64,000 nucleotides of DNA, taken from assembly GCF_009017495.1 (NCBI RefSeq), contig NZ_CP044990.1:1197001-1261000 (forward strand), given 5' to 3'. This document shows positions 34,466-48,010 of the stretch, piece by piece (positions within the stretch are counted from its first letter, which is position 1; each line of letters opens with the position of its first letter). The position numbers and the translations under genes are program-made. Under the pieces are notes generated by a model. The model worked only from the letters and a program-made list of their open reading frames with translations. It did no database searches and had not been told where the DNA came from. The stretch is from Deinococcus sp. AJ005 (lineage in GTDB: Bacteria > Deinococcota > Deinococci > Deinococcales > Deinococcaceae).

Positions 34466-36721
34466 ATGACCCAGCGGCAAGCGATCCAGCGGCAATACAT
34501 CGAAGTGTACGGCGCACACGAGAACAACCTGCGAGACGTTTCGCTGCACATTCCCAAAGGTCAGATCACGGTGTTTACCGGCGTTTCGGGGTCCGGTAAG
34601 TCGTCACTCGTTTTCAACACCATCGCCGCCGAGGCGCAGCGGCAGCTCAACGAGACCTTCACGGCCTTCGTGCAGGGCTTTTTGCCGCACTACGGGCAGC
34701 CGGACGTGGACCGCATCGAGAATCTGAACGCGCCGATCATCATCGATCAGAAGCGGGTGGGCGGCGGCTCTCGCTCCACGGCGGGCACTTACACCGATAT
34801 CGCCGCGCCACTGCGCCTGCTGTTCTCGCGCTTCGGCCAGCCCTCCGCCGGACCCGCCTTCGCCTTCTCGTTCAACACGCCGCACGGCATGTGCCCCGAA
34901 TGCGAGGGCATTGGCAAGACTGTGCAGCTTGATATGGAAAGGTTTCTGGACCGCAGCCTGTCGCTGAACGGCGGTGCGATTCTGCACCCTGAATTCAAGG
35001 TTGGGAGCCACTGGACCTGGAAAACCTACGCGCAGTCTGGGTTCTTCGACAATGACAAGCCGATAGACCAGTACACGCCGGAAGAATTGAAAATCCTGCT
35101 GTACGGCGCGGGCAATCACAAGGTGGCCTTTACCGATTTCAACCTGAAGTACGAGGGCCTGATCGAGCGCTTCACCCGCATGTACCTCAAGAAGGACGCG
35201 GCGGCCATGTCCGGGCGTGCCAGAACCATTTTTGAGCAGTTCACCACGTCCCAGACCTGCCCGGTGTGCCACGGCGCACGGCTGAACGGGGCGGCGCTGA
35301 ACTGCCGCATTGACAGCCAGAACATCGCGGACGTCTCGGCGCTGGAAATCACGGACCTGATCGCCTTTCTGGACCGCCTGAGCGATCCGGCGGCGGCGCG
35401 GGTGGCGGGTCACCTGACCGAACGCCTGCACCATCTGGTGGAGATCGGGCTGGGCTACCTGAGCCTGAGCCGCGAAACGTCCACGCTGTCGGGGGGTGAG
35501 TCGCAGCGGCTCAAGATGATCCGGCATCTGGGCAATAGCCTGACCGACATGCTGTACATCCTGGACGAACCCAGCGTGGGCCTGCACGCCCGCGACGTGG
35601 CCCGCCTGACCGGGCTGCTGCGAAAGCTGCGTGATAAGGGCAACACCGTGCTGGTGGTGGAGCATGACCCGGACGTGATCCGGGAAGCCGATCATGTCGT
35701 GGATATCGGGCCGGGGGCTGGGACGCACGGCGGTCAGGTGGTCTTCGAGGGCAGTTACGCAGAGTTGCAAAAGGCCGATACCCTGACTGGAAAGTTCCTG
35801 AGCCAGCATCTACCGATCAAGGAGAAGGTGCGCGGGGCGACGGGCCACCTGACCGTCAGGAACGCCAGCCTGCACAACCTCAAAAACGTGACCGTGGATA
35901 TTCCAACTGGCGTGCTGACGGTGGTGACGGGCGTGGCCGGATCGGGCAAGAGTTCGCTGATCAACGACGTGTTTCTGGCGCAGCACCCTGGCTCAGTTGT
36001 GATCGATCAGTCGCGCGTGACCGCCAACAGCCGCTCGGCCCCGGCCACCTACACCGGGATCATGGATGACATTCGCAAGGCGTTTGCCAAAGCGAACGGC
36101 GTGAGCGCCTCGCTGTTCAGCTTCAATTCGGAAGGAAGCTGCCCCGAGTGCAGCGGCTTGGGCGTGATCTACACCGATCTGGCCTTTATGGAAGGCATGA
36201 CCTCCGTGTGCGAGGTCTGCGGGGGCAAACGCTTCAAGGAGGAAGTGCTGGCCTACCATCTGCGCGGCCAGTCGATTGCCGACGTGCTGGAGATGACGGC
36301 GGAACAGGCACTCGCGTTCTTCACCGAGAAGAAAATTCGCGCCGTCTTGCAGGCCATGAACGACGTGGGCCTGGGCTACCTGAAGCTGGGCCAGCCCCTC
36401 AGCACCGTGTCGGGCGGCGAGGGCCAGCGCCTCAAGCTCGCCGGGGAACTGCACAAGAAGGGCAGCGTCTACGTGATGGACGAACCCACCACCGGGCTGC
36501 ACCTCTCGGACATCGGGATGCTGACGCGCCTGATCGACCGGCTGGTGGACAGCGGGAATACCGTCTTACTAATCGAACACCATCTGGACGTGATCCGGCA
36601 GGCCGACTGGGTCATCGATCTGGGGCCAGAGGGCGGCAGCGCCGGAGGTGAGGTGTTGTATGAGGGGCCGCCGCAGGGCCTGAAAAACTGTGCCAGAAGC
36701 CTAACGGGACAGTTTATATAA
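34466..36721 (+). CDS. Short UvrA-like ABC ATPase (DrrC/drug-resistance type)
   Basis: A 751-residue double-ABC protein of the UvrA superfamily. Walker A motifs at about 39-47 (GVSGSGKSS) and in the second half (GVAGSGKSS); signature motifs TLSGGESQRLK and TVSGGEGQRLK; Walker B LYILDEPSVGLH and VYVMDEPTTGLH. Zinc-finger CxxC pairs CPEC, CPVC, CPEC and CEVC are retained. It is about 190 residues shorter than true UvrA (~940), consistent with loss of the UvrB-binding domain. Such short UvrA paralogues include daunorubicin-resistance DrrC and class II/III UvrA. AGGAGG precedes the ATG by 8 nt. Likely role: DNA-intercalator tolerance or modulation of excision repair. Confidence 0.9.
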   Translation: MTQRQAIQRQYIEVYGAHENNLRDVSLHIPKGQITVFTGVSGSGKSSLVFNTIAAEAQRQLNETFTAFVQGFLPHYGQPDVDRIENLNAPIIIDQKRVGGGSRSTAGTYTDIAAPLRLLFSRFGQPSAGPAFAFSFNTPHGMCPECEGIGKTVQLDMERFLDRSLSLNGGAILHPEFKVGSHWTWKTYAQSGFFDNDKPIDQYTPEELKILLYGAGNHKVAFTDFNLKYEGLIERFTRMYLKKDAAAMSGRARTIFEQFTTSQTCPVCHGARLNGAALNCRIDSQNIADVSALEITDLIAFLDRLSDPAAARVAGHLTERLHHLVEIGLGYLSLSRETSTLSGGESQRLKMIRHLGNSLTDMLYILDEPSVGLHARDVARLTGLLRKLRDKGNTVLVVEHDPDVIREADHVVDIGPGAGTHGGQVVFEGSYAELQKADTLTGKFLSQHLPIKEKVRGATGHLTVRNASLHNLKNVTVDIPTGVLTVVTGVAGSGKSSLINDVFLAQHPGSVVIDQSRVTANSRSAPATYTGIMDDIRKAFAKANGVSASLFSFNSEGSCPECSGLGVIYTDLAFMEGMTSVCEVCGGKRFKEEVLAYHLRGQSIADVLEMTAEQALAFFTEKKIRAVLQAMNDVGLGYLKLGQPLSTVSGGEGQRLKLAGELHKKGSVYVMDEPTTGLHLSDIGMLTRLIDRLVDSGNTVLLIEHHLDVIRQADWVIDLGPEGGSAGGEVLYEGPPQGLKNCARSLTGQFI

Positions 36722-36869
36722 ACGGGTGAACTGGCAGGCCCGGAGCCATTTTGCAATCCGTGCTGATAGAGCAGGCCACACGGCCATATATACAGTGACA
36801 GATTGCAGAGGATCGGGAAGTTGCTGCGGCCTCTGCCCGTCAATATGGCAGCTTGTTCAGAGAAGCGCG

Positions 36870-36899
36870 TTGACCCGTCTTCCGGTCTCCCCGTATACT
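36870..36899 (+). promoter_or_regulatory. Promoter of the glnN leader ORF and glnN
   Basis: TTGACC (36870-36875) and TATACT (36894-36899) are 18 bp apart. The first ATG, at 36908, is 8 nt after the -10 box, so the mRNA should start at or very near that codon. Confidence 0.7.
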
Positions 36900-36907
36900 C
36901 ACTGCCG

Positions 36908-37000
36908 ATGACAGATCAGCGGCGGACGCCACAGGAGCCGGGATGCGACCAGGCCCTGCGTCCGCTTGTTTCTGGTCTGCACCAGGGGGAGCGACTATGA
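36908..37000 (+). CDS. Leaderless 30-codon leader ORF coupled to glnN
   Basis: A frame of 30 codons opens with the first ATG after a strong promoter and ends at a TGA (36998-37000) that overlaps the glnN ATG (36997) as ATGA. The peptide is Gln- and Arg-rich: four Gln (positions 4, 9, 15, 26) and five Arg in 30 residues, no hydrophobic segment. Position, promoter spacing and exact overlap argue that it is translated and that glnN is translated by coupling, though glnN also has GGGGGA 7 nt upstream. Whether the Gln codons sense charged tRNA-Gln or glutamine is speculation. Confidence 0.55.
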   Translation: MTDQRRTPQEPGCDQALRPLVSGLHQGERL

Positions 37001-39171
37001 CTCAGACGGGCAACAATCAGGATTTCGATGTCAACTCGGCGGCCCGCAACTGGCGTGTGGAGGCCACCGCGCAGCCCACGCCCAGCGAACTGGTGACCGA
37101 GAAGTTCGCCAGTGACGTGCTGACGGTGGACCAGCTCAAGACCCGCATGAGCAAGAGTGCGTACAAGAGCCTCCAGGCCACCGCCGAGCGCGGCGAGACG
37201 CTGGACCCCAGCATTGCCGACACCGTGGCGCTGGCCATGAAGACCTGGGCCATGGAAATGGGCGCGACGCATTACACCCACTGGTTCCAGCCGCTGACCG
37301 GAGGCACCGCCGAGAAGCACGACTCTTTCCTGAACCCTGCCGGAGACGGCGTGGCAATCATGTCCTTTTCGGGCAAAGAGCTGATCCAGGCCGAACCGGA
37401 CGCCTCCAGCTTTCCCTCGGGGGGCTTGCGGGCCACCTTCGAGGCGCGCGGCTACACCGCGTGGGACCCCTCGTCACCGGCCTTTGTCATCCGGCACGCC
37501 AACGGCGCGACGCTGTGCATCCCCAGCGTGTTCGCGTCCTGGAAGGGTGAGGCGCTGGACCTCAAGATTCCGCTGCTGCGCTCCATCGAGGCGCTGAACA
37601 AGGCCGTGACCCCGGCCCTCAAGCTGTTCGGCGCGTCCGAGGGCACCCGCGTGACCAGCAGCCTGGGCGCGGAGCAGGAATACTTCCTGATTGCCGAGGA
37701 GTTCTACTACCGCCGCCCCGATCTGGTGATGAGCGGGCGCACGCTGTTCGGCGCGAAGCCCCCGCGTGGGCAGGAGCTGGAGGACCATTACTTCGGCGCG
37801 ATCCCGGACCGCATCCTGAGCTTCATGACCGACGCCGAGATGCAACTGTACGCGCTGGGCATTCCGGTCAAGACCCGCCACAACGAGGTGGCCCCCGGTC
37901 AATTTGAGGTGGCCCCGATCTTCGAGGACAGCAACATCGCCGCCGATCACCAGCAACTGATGATGCAGGTGCTGCGGAGTACCGCCCGCAAGTACGGTCT
38001 GGTCTGCCTGATGCACGAGAAACCCTTTGCCGGGATCAACGGCAGCGGCAAGCACTGCAACTGGAGCATGGCCACCGACGCGGGCGAGAACCTGCTGGAC
38101 CCTGGCGAGACCCCCGACGAGAACATGCAGTTCCTGTTCTTTACCTCTGCCGTATTAAAGGCCGTGGATGAGCATCAGGACCTGCTGCGCGCCTGCGTGG
38201 CCAGCGCCAGCAACGATCACCGCCTGGGAGCTGCCGAGGCCCCGCCCGCGATCATCAGCATCTTTCTGGGCAGCGAGCTGAGCGACATCTACGAGCGCCT
38301 GGCCAGCGGGCAGGGCGGACGCGGCAAGGCGGCGGGGCTGATGGGCCTGGGCAGCCGCGTTCTGCCTGAAATCCCGATTCACGCCGGGGACCGCAACCGC
38401 ACCAGCCCCTTTGCGTTCACTGGCAACAAATTCGAGTTCCGCGCGGTGGGCAGCTCGCAGAGCATCTCCTTTCCCATTACCGTGATGAACGCCATCGTCG
38501 CGGATTCGGTGGGCCACCTGGTAGAAGACCTCCAGACCAAGCTGGACAGCGGCAAGGAACTGAGCGTGGCCCTGGCCGAACAGGTGCGCGAAACGTACAC
38601 CAAGCACAAGCGGATCGTGTTCGACGGCGACGGCTACAGCGACGAATGGCACCACGAGGCCGAACACGAGCGCGGCCTGCTGAACCTGCGGACCGCTCTG
38701 GACGCCGTGGAACAGTTGCACAGCCCCAAGAACATCGAGCTGTTCGGCAGGCTGGCCATCCTGAATGACCGTGAACTGGCGGCCCGTCAGGAAATCATGT
38801 ACGACATCTATTTCAAGACCGTGAACATTGAGGGCGAAACCACCGAGTACATGGCGCAGCGTCAGATCCTGCCCGCTGCCCTGAGCTATCTGGCCGCCCT
38901 GAAAAACGTGCCGGAAAGCAGCCGCGCCGCCGCTGGCGTGAGCAAAGAAGTGGGCGAGGTCACGGACAAGCTCTACGACGCCCTGCAAGTCCTGCGCGAG
39001 CAGAATGACGCCCTGGGCGGCGAGGAGATCCACGAGAAAGCGCACCACATGCGTGACGCTGTGCTGCCTGCCATGAACGAGGTCCGGGCCTACGCCGACC
39101 GGCTGGAAAACCTGATCGACTTCAAGCTGTGGCCGCTGCCCACCTACCGCCAGATGCTGTTCGTGAAGTAA
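36997..39171 (+). CDS. glnN: Glutamine synthetase type III
   Basis: A 724-residue type III enzyme, the size expected for the class. Motifs: [61 protein letters not shown]. It has the long N-terminal GSIII extension and a helical C-terminal domain ([21 protein letters not shown]). It makes glutamine like GSI but belongs to a separate family, often induced by nitrogen limitation in cyanobacteria. ATG 36997 overlaps the stop of the leader ORF. A terminator follows directly. Confidence 0.95.
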   Translation: MTQTGNNQDFDVNSAARNWRVEATAQPTPSELVTEKFASDVLTVDQLKTRMSKSAYKSLQATAERGETLDPSIADTVALAMKTWAMEMGATHYTHWFQPLTGGTAEKHDSFLNPAGDGVAIMSFSGKELIQAEPDASSFPSGGLRATFEARGYTAWDPSSPAFVIRHANGATLCIPSVFASWKGEALDLKIPLLRSIEALNKAVTPALKLFGASEGTRVTSSLGAEQEYFLIAEEFYYRRPDLVMSGRTLFGAKPPRGQELEDHYFGAIPDRILSFMTDAEMQLYALGIPVKTRHNEVAPGQFEVAPIFEDSNIAADHQQLMMQVLRSTARKYGLVCLMHEKPFAGINGSGKHCNWSMATDAGENLLDPGETPDENMQFLFFTSAVLKAVDEHQDLLRACVASASNDHRLGAAEAPPAIISIFLGSELSDIYERLASGQGGRGKAAGLMGLGSRVLPEIPIHAGDRNRTSPFAFTGNKFEFRAVGSSQSISFPITVMNAIVADSVGHLVEDLQTKLDSGKELSVALAEQVRETYTKHKRIVFDGDGYSDEWHHEAEHERGLLNLRTALDAVEQLHSPKNIELFGRLAILNDRELAARQEIMYDIYFKTVNIEGETTEYMAQRQILPAALSYLAALKNVPESSRAAAGVSKEVGEVTDKLYDALQVLREQNDALGGEEIHEKAHHMRDAVLPAMNEVRAYADRLENLIDFKLWPLPTYRQMLFVK

Positions 39172-39185
39172 AGCGTCCTGAACTC

Positions 39186-39217
39186 AATCCCCCGTCCTGA
39201 TGTGGGCGGGGGATTTT
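39186..39217 (+). terminator. Intrinsic terminator of glnN
   Basis: AATCCCCCG (39186-39194) pairs with CGGGGGATT (39207-39215), followed by TTTT. Confidence 0.8.
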
Positions 39218-39243
39218 CGCGTTGGTGGCGGCGGGTTTGTCGG

Positions 39244-40284
39244 TCAGTCCGCCGCCACCTCCACGCCCTCGCGCATCGCCTCCATGACCAGCGCGTAGGA
39301 CCGCCGCCGCGCCGCCGGATCGTGGGTCATGGTGGTCAGGATCAGTTCATCGGCCCCAATGTCCTCGGCCAGACGGTGCAGGCGGGCGGCCACCTCTGCC
39401 GGATCGCCCACGATGGCGCGGGCGCGGGATGCCTCGGCCACGGCGCGTTCCTGCGGGGTGTACGGATAATCGCGGGCTTCCTGCACGCTGGGGAAGGAGG
39501 CCACCTCGCCGCGTGTCAGGCGCAGGAACATCAGGCCCAGGGACAGGCTCAGTTCCTCGGCCTCGGCGTGGGTGGGGGCGCAGATCACGTTGGCGGCGAC
39601 GATCACCTGGGGCTTCGGAAAGGTGGGCGAGGGCTGGAAGGCCGCGCGGTACGCCTGGGCTGCCGCCGCTGCCCCCGCCGTATCAGGGTTGATGTGCCAT
39701 GCGAAGGCCAGCCCCGCACCGATCTGTGCCGCCACATGCGCGCCGTAGCCGCTGCTGGACAGCAGCCACAGCGGCGGAAACAGGCCGTCGCCCGCCGGGG
39801 CTGCCACCGTTCCGGCGAAAGGATGGCCTGCCGGGAAGTTGCCTGTGCCGAAGGCAATTAACTCCGAGAGTTGCCGCTCAAAGGACTCTTCCATCAAACC
39901 GGATGCGCCCCGGAGCGCTCTGGCGGTGCGGCCATCGGTGCCCGGTGCGCGGCCCAGTCCCAGATCAACCCGGTCCGGGGCCAGCGCCGAGAGCAGGCGG
40001 TAGCCTTCCGCCACGGCCAGCGGCGCATGGTTGGGCAGCATTACCCCGCCGGACCCAAGACGAATACGGCGGGTCACCTGCGAGGCTGCGGCCAGCACGG
40101 CCAGTGGCACGGACGAGGCCACCGCGCCCATGTTGTGGTGTTCGGCCACCCAGTAACGTTCGTAACCCAGGTCCTCGGCGTGTTGCGCCAGCCGCAGGGA
40201 TTCGCGCAGTGCCGTGGTGGCATCCGAACCGGAGGGAATGGGCACCAGATCAAGGACAGAGAGGGGCAGGGGAGAGGAGTTCAT
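39244..40284 (-). CDS. LLM-class flavin-dependent oxidoreductase
   Basis: A 346-residue luciferase-like monooxygenase fold protein. The family signature near residues 40-55, [17 protein letters not shown], and the [10 protein letters not shown]-terminus place it in the MsnO8/bacterial luciferase-like group. These proteins use reduced FMN or F420; the substrate is unknown. CAGACT 7 nt before the ATG suggests a leaderless mRNA. It is divergent from the SDR gene and convergent with glnN. Confidence 0.9.
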   Translation of the reverse strand: MNSSPLPLSVLDLVPIPSGSDATTALRESLRLAQHAEDLGYERYWVAEHHNMGAVASSVPLAVLAAASQVTRRIRLGSGGVMLPNHAPLAVAEGYRLLSALAPDRVDLGLGRAPGTDGRTARALRGASGLMEESFERQLSELIAFGTGNFPAGHPFAGTVAAPAGDGLFPPLWLLSSSGYGAHVAAQIGAGLAFAWHINPDTAGAAAAAQAYRAAFQPSPTFPKPQVIVAANVICAPTHAEAEELSLSLGLMFLRLTRGEVASFPSVQEARDYPYTPQERAVAEASRARAIVGDPAEVAARLHRLAEDIGADELILTTMTHDPAARRRSYALVMEAMREGVEVAAD

Positions 40285-40291
40285 ACTTCCC

Positions 40292-40375
40292 AGTCTGCGC
40301 CTTTCTGATGCTTTATATCTTGAACTGATTCACAAACCCGTCTTGAGCTGGCCTGAATGCCCGAAACGGCACAAT
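40292..40375. promoter_or_regulatory. Divergent leaderless -10 boxes (CAGACT / CACAAT)
   Basis: CAGACT on the minus strand (40292-40297) is 7 nt before the LLM ATG. CACAAT on the plus strand (40370-40375) is 6 nt before the SDR ATG at 40382. Confidence 0.4.
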
Positions 40376-40381
40376 GGCGGC

Positions 40382-41140
40382 ATGACCTTAACCCAGCCAG
40401 TAGCCAGGACGCACTTTGATTTCTCTGGATGCCGCGCGCTGGTCACGGGCGCAGGCAAGGGCATTGGCCGCGAAATCGTGGCGTTACTGGCCGGATGCGG
40501 CGCGGAAGTGGTGGCCATCAGCCGCGACGCGGGCGATCTGGAAAGCCTGAGCGCTGAAACGGGCTGCGAGGTAATTGTTGCCGATCTGGCCGATGCTGAA
40601 GCCGCCCGTCACGCTGCTGAGGAAGCCGGGCCAGTTGATCTGCTGGTGAACAACGCGGGCATCTCTATCCTGCAATCTTTTCTGGACACCACGCCCGAAG
40701 CCTTTGACCAGACGCAGGCGGTCAACGTTCGCGCGGCCATGATCGTGGGTCAGGTGGTGGCGCGCGGATTGATCGGGCGTGGGGCGGCGGGCGCAATCGT
40801 CAACGTGTCCAGCCAGTCGTCTTCCGTGGGCCTGCCCAACCACGCCGCCTACTGCGCTTCAAAGGGCGCACTGGACCAACTGACTCGTGTGATGGCGATT
40901 GAGCTGGGGCCGCACGGTATCCGCGTTAATGCTGTGAATCCTACCGTCACCCTGACGCCGATGGGCGCGATGGCCTGGGGTGACCCAGTAAAAAGTGCCC
41001 CGATGCTTTCGCGTATTCCCCTGGGCCGTTTTGCCCAGCCGCGCGACGTGGCGCAGGCCGTGGCATACCTGCTCAGCGACGCGGCGGGCATGGTCAACGG
41101 AGTCATGCTGCCGGTGGACGGGGGATTTCTGAGCAACTGA
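40382..41140 (+). CDS. Short-chain dehydrogenase/reductase (L-xylulose/carbonyl reductase-like)
   Basis: A 252-residue classical SDR: coenzyme motif [12 protein letters not shown] at the end of strand beta4, active-site Ser in VNVSSQSSS and YCASK as the catalytic Tyr/Lys. An Arg/Ser pair after beta2 (AISRDAGDL) suggests NADP(H). The closest remembered group is L-xylulose reductase/carbonyl reductase; substrate unknown. The longer frame from 40214 overlaps the divergent gene and is rejected. Confidence 0.9.
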   Translation: MTLTQPVARTHFDFSGCRALVTGAGKGIGREIVALLAGCGAEVVAISRDAGDLESLSAETGCEVIVADLADAEAARHAAEEAGPVDLLVNNAGISILQSFLDTTPEAFDQTQAVNVRAAMIVGQVVARGLIGRGAAGAIVNVSSQSSSVGLPNHAAYCASKGALDQLTRVMAIELGPHGIRVNAVNPTVTLTPMGAMAWGDPVKSAPMLSRIPLGRFAQPRDVAQAVAYLLSDAAGMVNGVMLPVDGGFLSN

Positions 41141-41209
41141 GGGAATGCGCCGCGCTCCACTTCTAGCCCTTTCGCGCCCTGCATGACCTTCGCCCCCGGC
41201 CCATGCCTA

Positions 41210-41239
41210 TATGCTGTGCCCGTGAGGCAATTCTGGTGA
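41210..41239 (+). promoter_or_regulatory. Leaderless promoter opening a 5-codon mini-ORF that overlaps the glcF start
   Basis: TATGCT (41210-41215) is followed after 6 nt by GTG 41222. The frame GTG AGG CAA TTC TGG TGA ends at 41239, and its TGA overlaps the in-frame glcF GTG (41236) as GTGA. GAGG within the mini-ORF (41223-41226) could also act as ribosome binding site for glcF. Confidence 0.45.
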
Positions 41240-42513
41240 ACAACGACATTCCTGTGCAGGCGCTGGGGCCGCAGGGCGAGGTCATGGCGCACGCCGTGGA
41301 CGCCTGCGTGCATTGCGGTTTCTGCCTGCCCGCCTGCCCCACCTACGCGCTGCTGGGCGACGAGATGGACAGCCCACGCGGGCGCATCGTGCTGATGAAA
41401 GAGGTGCTGGAAGGCGGCCTGGACCTGCTGAATGCCGCGCCGCACCTGGACCGCTGCCTGGGCTGTCAGGCGTGCGTGACGGCCTGCCCCAGCGGCGTGC
41501 CCTACGGAGAACTGATCACCAGTTTTCGCGGCTGGAGCGAACCGCAGCGGCAGCGCTCGCCGCTGGATAAAGCCAAGCGTTACGCCATCCTGAAAGCCCT
41601 GCCCGCCCCGAAGCTGTTTAGCGTGGCTGCACGCGTCGGTCAGTATGCCAAGCCGCTCGCGCCCGTGCTGCCTGCCGCGTTGCGTGGGCCGCTGGACCTG
41701 CTGCCCGAACACGTTCCGGCCATGCAGCCCAGCCCCAGGGTCACGCCCGCCCAGGGCCAGCGCCGGGGCCGGGTGGCGTTTCTGACCGGGTGTGCCCAGC
41801 AGGCCCTCGCGCCCAATTTCAACGCCGCTACCCTGCGCGTGCTGGCCCGCAATGGCATTGAAGTCGTGATTCCAGACGGCCAGGGCTGCTGTGGGGCCGC
41901 CGCGCTGCACACCGGGGCACGGGACGAGGCGCTCCGGCTGGTGCGTGCCAATCTGGACGCCTTCAATCCCGACGAGTACGACGCCATCCTCTCCAACGCG
42001 GCGGGCTGCGGCGCAGGTCTCAAGGAATATCCGATCATCTTGCACGGCCTGCACGACGAGGAGCGTGCGAAAGCCTTCTCCGCCAAGGTGCAGGACATCA
42101 GCGAGTATCTGGCAACGTTGGCGCGGGAGGAGGGATTGGAACCGTTCATGCCTGCCTCGCGTCCCCTCAAGATCGCGTACCACGACGCCTGCCATCTGGC
42201 CCACGCGCAGAAGGTCCGGTCTGCGCCGCGTGAATTGTTGCGAATGATTCCCGGCGTGAGCATTGTGGAAATCCCTGAAGGTGACCTGTGCTGCGGCAGC
42301 GCTGGCACATATAATCTGGAACAGCCCGAACTGGCCGGGCAACTGGGCGCACGCAAGGCCGGGCATATCCTGTCCACCACGCCGGACCTGATCGCCAGCG
42401 GCAACATCGGCTGCCACACCCAGATTCAGAGCCATGTGCGCCGCCAGGGCAGCCCGGTTCCGGTGATGCATACGGTGGAAGTGCTGGACCTGGCGTACCA
42501 GGGAGAGCTGTAA
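41236..42513 (+). CDS. glcF: Glycolate oxidase iron-sulphur subunit
   Basis: A 425-residue GlcF. Two 4Fe-4S ferredoxin motifs lie near the N-terminus ([12 protein letters not shown] and [12 protein letters not shown]); two CCG domains follow ([13 protein letters not shown] and [11 protein letters not shown]), typical of heterodisulphide reductase-like subunits. It passes electrons from the GlcD/GlcE flavin subunits to the quinone pool. GTG 41236 is the best start; the frame is open to an ATG at 41203 that overlaps the -10 box. First gene of glcF-glcD-glcE. Confidence 0.93.
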   Translation: MNNDIPVQALGPQGEVMAHAVDACVHCGFCLPACPTYALLGDEMDSPRGRIVLMKEVLEGGLDLLNAAPHLDRCLGCQACVTACPSGVPYGELITSFRGWSEPQRQRSPLDKAKRYAILKALPAPKLFSVAARVGQYAKPLAPVLPAALRGPLDLLPEHVPAMQPSPRVTPAQGQRRGRVAFLTGCAQQALAPNFNAATLRVLARNGIEVVIPDGQGCCGAAALHTGARDEALRLVRANLDAFNPDEYDAILSNAAGCGAGLKEYPIILHGLHDEERAKAFSAKVQDISEYLATLAREEGLEPFMPASRPLKIAYHDACHLAHAQKVRSAPRELLRMIPGVSIVEIPEGDLCCGSAGTYNLEQPELAGQLGARKAGHILSTTPDLIASGNIGCHTQIQSHVRRQGSPVPVMHTVEVLDLAYQGEL

Positions 42514-42592
42514 TGGGCGGTCTAAGGGTCAAAGGGTCTGAGGGTCTGAGAACAAATACTGAGCCTTGGGTTGAATTCTCTGGAGGCTGTCC

Positions 42593-44006
<1,414 letters not shown>

Positions 44007-44023
<17 letters not shown>

Positions 44024-44669
44024 GATCTCTCCCGGTGATCAGACCCTGACCGTTTCTGGCGAAGTCGGGCTGCTAGAGGTCTACGCGGCGCTGCCCTCTG
44101 GCCTCTATCCCCCTTTCCCCCCGGTAGAACTGCCCGGCGGCGTGGGCGGCCTCGTCTCGCGTGGCGGCTTTGGGCAGACCTTCTTTTTTGGCGCGGAGGT
44201 GCTGGGCGTGACCTTCCGTGCGCCGTCTGGCCGCGTGGTGCGGGCGGGTGGGCGGACCGTCAAGAACGTGCAGGGCTATGACCTGACCCGGCCCTTCGTG
44301 GGCAGCTTTGGCGCGCTGGGCGAGGCGCTGAAAATCACGCTGCGCCTGCGGCCCGGTCTGAGTGCCCGCCATGTCTCGGCCCCCGGCTCACTGGCTGAGC
44401 TGCCCGATCTGGCCGCCCGCTTTGCCTGGGAAATGGACGGACAGGTTCACCTGATGCACTTTGGGCATGGGCGGCAGGTGGACTGCGCGCTGGACGTGTT
44501 GCCTGACGCAACGGAAATCACTGAACCCTTGGATCTGACCCCTCACTTTCCCGGTGGTATGGGCGTGGGGACAGGCGGCAGCGTCAAGGACCGCCGTTTC
44601 CGCTGGGTAGACGGTGGGGCCGTGCCGCCCGTGCCAGAGCTGTTCGCGCGGGTGGCGGCGAGTCTGTGA
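44007..44669 (+). CDS. glcE: Glycolate oxidase FAD-binding subunit, N-terminally short
   Basis: A 220-residue GlcE-like protein, shorter than the usual ~350. The FAD-binding centre is recognisable ([34 protein letters not shown]), but the first half of the PCMH domain is reduced to about 50 residues ([19 protein letters not shown]) with no room for the standard N-terminal subdomain. The frame overlaps the glcD end by 17 nt; ATG 44016 is an alternative start. Either a minimal GlcE or a degenerating subunit; context supports function with GlcD and GlcF. Confidence 0.8.
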
Positions 44670-44714
44670 GGACTGTTTAACCGTCTGGCAGGTTGATCCA
44701 CGGCCCCCACCCAC

Positions 44715-44720
44715 TACACT
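44715..44720 (+). promoter_or_regulatory. Leaderless -10 box (TACACT)
   Basis: TACACT is 6 nt before ATG 44727 of the FMN hydroxyacid oxidase gene, so that gene is also transcribed on its own, apart from the glc operon. Confidence 0.5.
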
Positions 44721-44726
44721 CCACCC

Positions 44727-45989
44727 ATGTCACAACCCAAATCTTCTGGCCCCGGTCCTGGCCGCAGCCGTCAGACGCAGATTTTCGTGGACGGGCTGGG
44801 CGGCACTCGCCCTCTGGTGCCCGTGGACCCTCAAGGTCTGCGAAAGGCCGCGCGGCGCAAGTTGGACGCCCCGGCTTTTGCATATCTGGCGGGCGGCGCG
44901 GGGATGGAACGCACCATGCAGGCCAACCTGGACGCCTTCGCGGGAGTGAAGCTGTTGCCCCGCCGTCTGTGCGGTTCGGCGTCGCGGGATCTGAGCGTGG
45001 ACCTGTTCGGGCACACCTACCCCGCCCCCGTGCTGCTGGCCCCGCTGGGCGTGCTGGAACTGGCGCACGCGGAGGCCGATCTGGCGGTGGGCCGTGCCGC
45101 CGCCGCGCTGGGCGTGCCGTTGATCTTCTCCTCGCAGGCATCCGAGTCGATGGAAAACGTGGCCGCTGGGATGGGCGATGCGCCGCGCTGGTTCCAGTTG
45201 TACTGGGGCACCGACGAGGAAGTCACGCGCTCCTTCGTGCGCCGGGCCGAGGCGTGCGGCGCACAGGCCATCGTGCTGACCCTGGATACCACGCTGCTGG
45301 GCTGGCGTCCCCGCGATCTGGACCTGGGCAATCTGCCCTTCCTGCGCGGGCAGGGCCTGGCCCAGTATCTGACGGACGCGCACTTTCGATCCCGCCTGGA
45401 CAGTGTGAACCTGCCTGCCACCTCGCCCCGGCCCTCGCCCGCCCTGCTGAAAACAGCGGCCAGCCTCGCCATGCATGGCCGCAAGTTTGGCCTGACGCTG
45501 GCGCAGATGCGGGCGGCGGCGGCCCACTTCACGGCCAGCTACACCCGCCCCGATTTGCAGTGGGATGACCTCGCACGGCTGCGGGAATGGACTGATCTGC
45601 CCATTCTCCTCAAGGGCGTCCTACACCCAGACGACGCCCGCGAGGCGGCCCGGCACGGCATGGACGGCCTGATCGTCAGCAACCACGGCGGACGCCAGAT
45701 CGACGGCGAGGTGGGCAGCCTGACGATGCTCCCGCGCGTGGTGGAGGCGGCAGGCGATTTGCCCGTGCTGCTCGACAGCGGTGTCCGCACGGGCGCGGAT
45801 GTGGCGAAGGCGTTGGCGCTGGGCGCGCGGGCGGTGCTGCTGGGCCGCCCCTACGCCTACGGTCTGGCCCTGGCCGGAGAGGCAGGCGTGGCCGAGGTCA
45901 TCCGCAATGTGGTGGCTGAATTCGATCTGACCCTGGGCCTGCTGGGGGCGCACGCGGCGCGGGAGCTGGGGCCGGAGCATCTGGCGTAA
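44727..45989 (+). CDS. FMN-dependent alpha-hydroxyacid oxidase/lactate 2-monooxygenase-like
   Basis: A 420-residue TIM-barrel flavoenzyme. Family motifs: [15 protein letters not shown] near the N-terminus, [23 protein letters not shown], and the active-site [10 protein letters not shown] with catalytic His followed by [20 protein letters not shown], which binds FMN. The family includes glycolate oxidase, L-lactate dehydrogenase and lactate 2-monooxygenase. It lies 57 bp after glcE, so it probably acts on an L-hydroxyacid or glycolate in the same pathway. Confidence 0.9.
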   Translation: MSQPKSSGPGPGRSRQTQIFVDGLGGTRPLVPVDPQGLRKAARRKLDAPAFAYLAGGAGMERTMQANLDAFAGVKLLPRRLCGSASRDLSVDLFGHTYPAPVLLAPLGVLELAHAEADLAVGRAAAALGVPLIFSSQASESMENVAAGMGDAPRWFQLYWGTDEEVTRSFVRRAEACGAQAIVLTLDTTLLGWRPRDLDLGNLPFLRGQGLAQYLTDAHFRSRLDSVNLPATSPRPSPALLKTAASLAMHGRKFGLTLAQMRAAAAHFTASYTRPDLQWDDLARLREWTDLPILLKGVLHPDDAREAARHGMDGLIVSNHGGRQIDGEVGSLTMLPRVVEAAGDLPVLLDSGVRTGADVAKALALGARAVLLGRPYAYGLALAGEAGVAEVIRNVVAEFDLTLGLLGAHAARELGPEHLA

Positions 45990-46055
45990 GGCGGCAGGGC
46001 GCGCTCGCCATGTCTACGTCCTCCATGTCACAGACACGCCCCTGACTGGGAGGCG

Positions 46056-46061
46056 TATTCT
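46056..46061 (+). promoter_or_regulatory. Leaderless -10 box (TATTCT)
   Basis: TATTCT is 7 nt before GTG 46069, which fixes a GTG start for the nucleotidase gene. Confidence 0.5.
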
Positions 46062-46068
46062 GGACGGC

Positions 46069-47991
<1,923 letters not shown>

Positions 47992-48010
47992 AGCAGGGCT
48001 AGGTTTATAA

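Noticed and set aside
42514..42592. GGGTC words near 42530-42550 as a CRISPR or iteron array
   Set aside because: Only three or four short words with unequal spacing; no true repeat-spacer or iteron structure.
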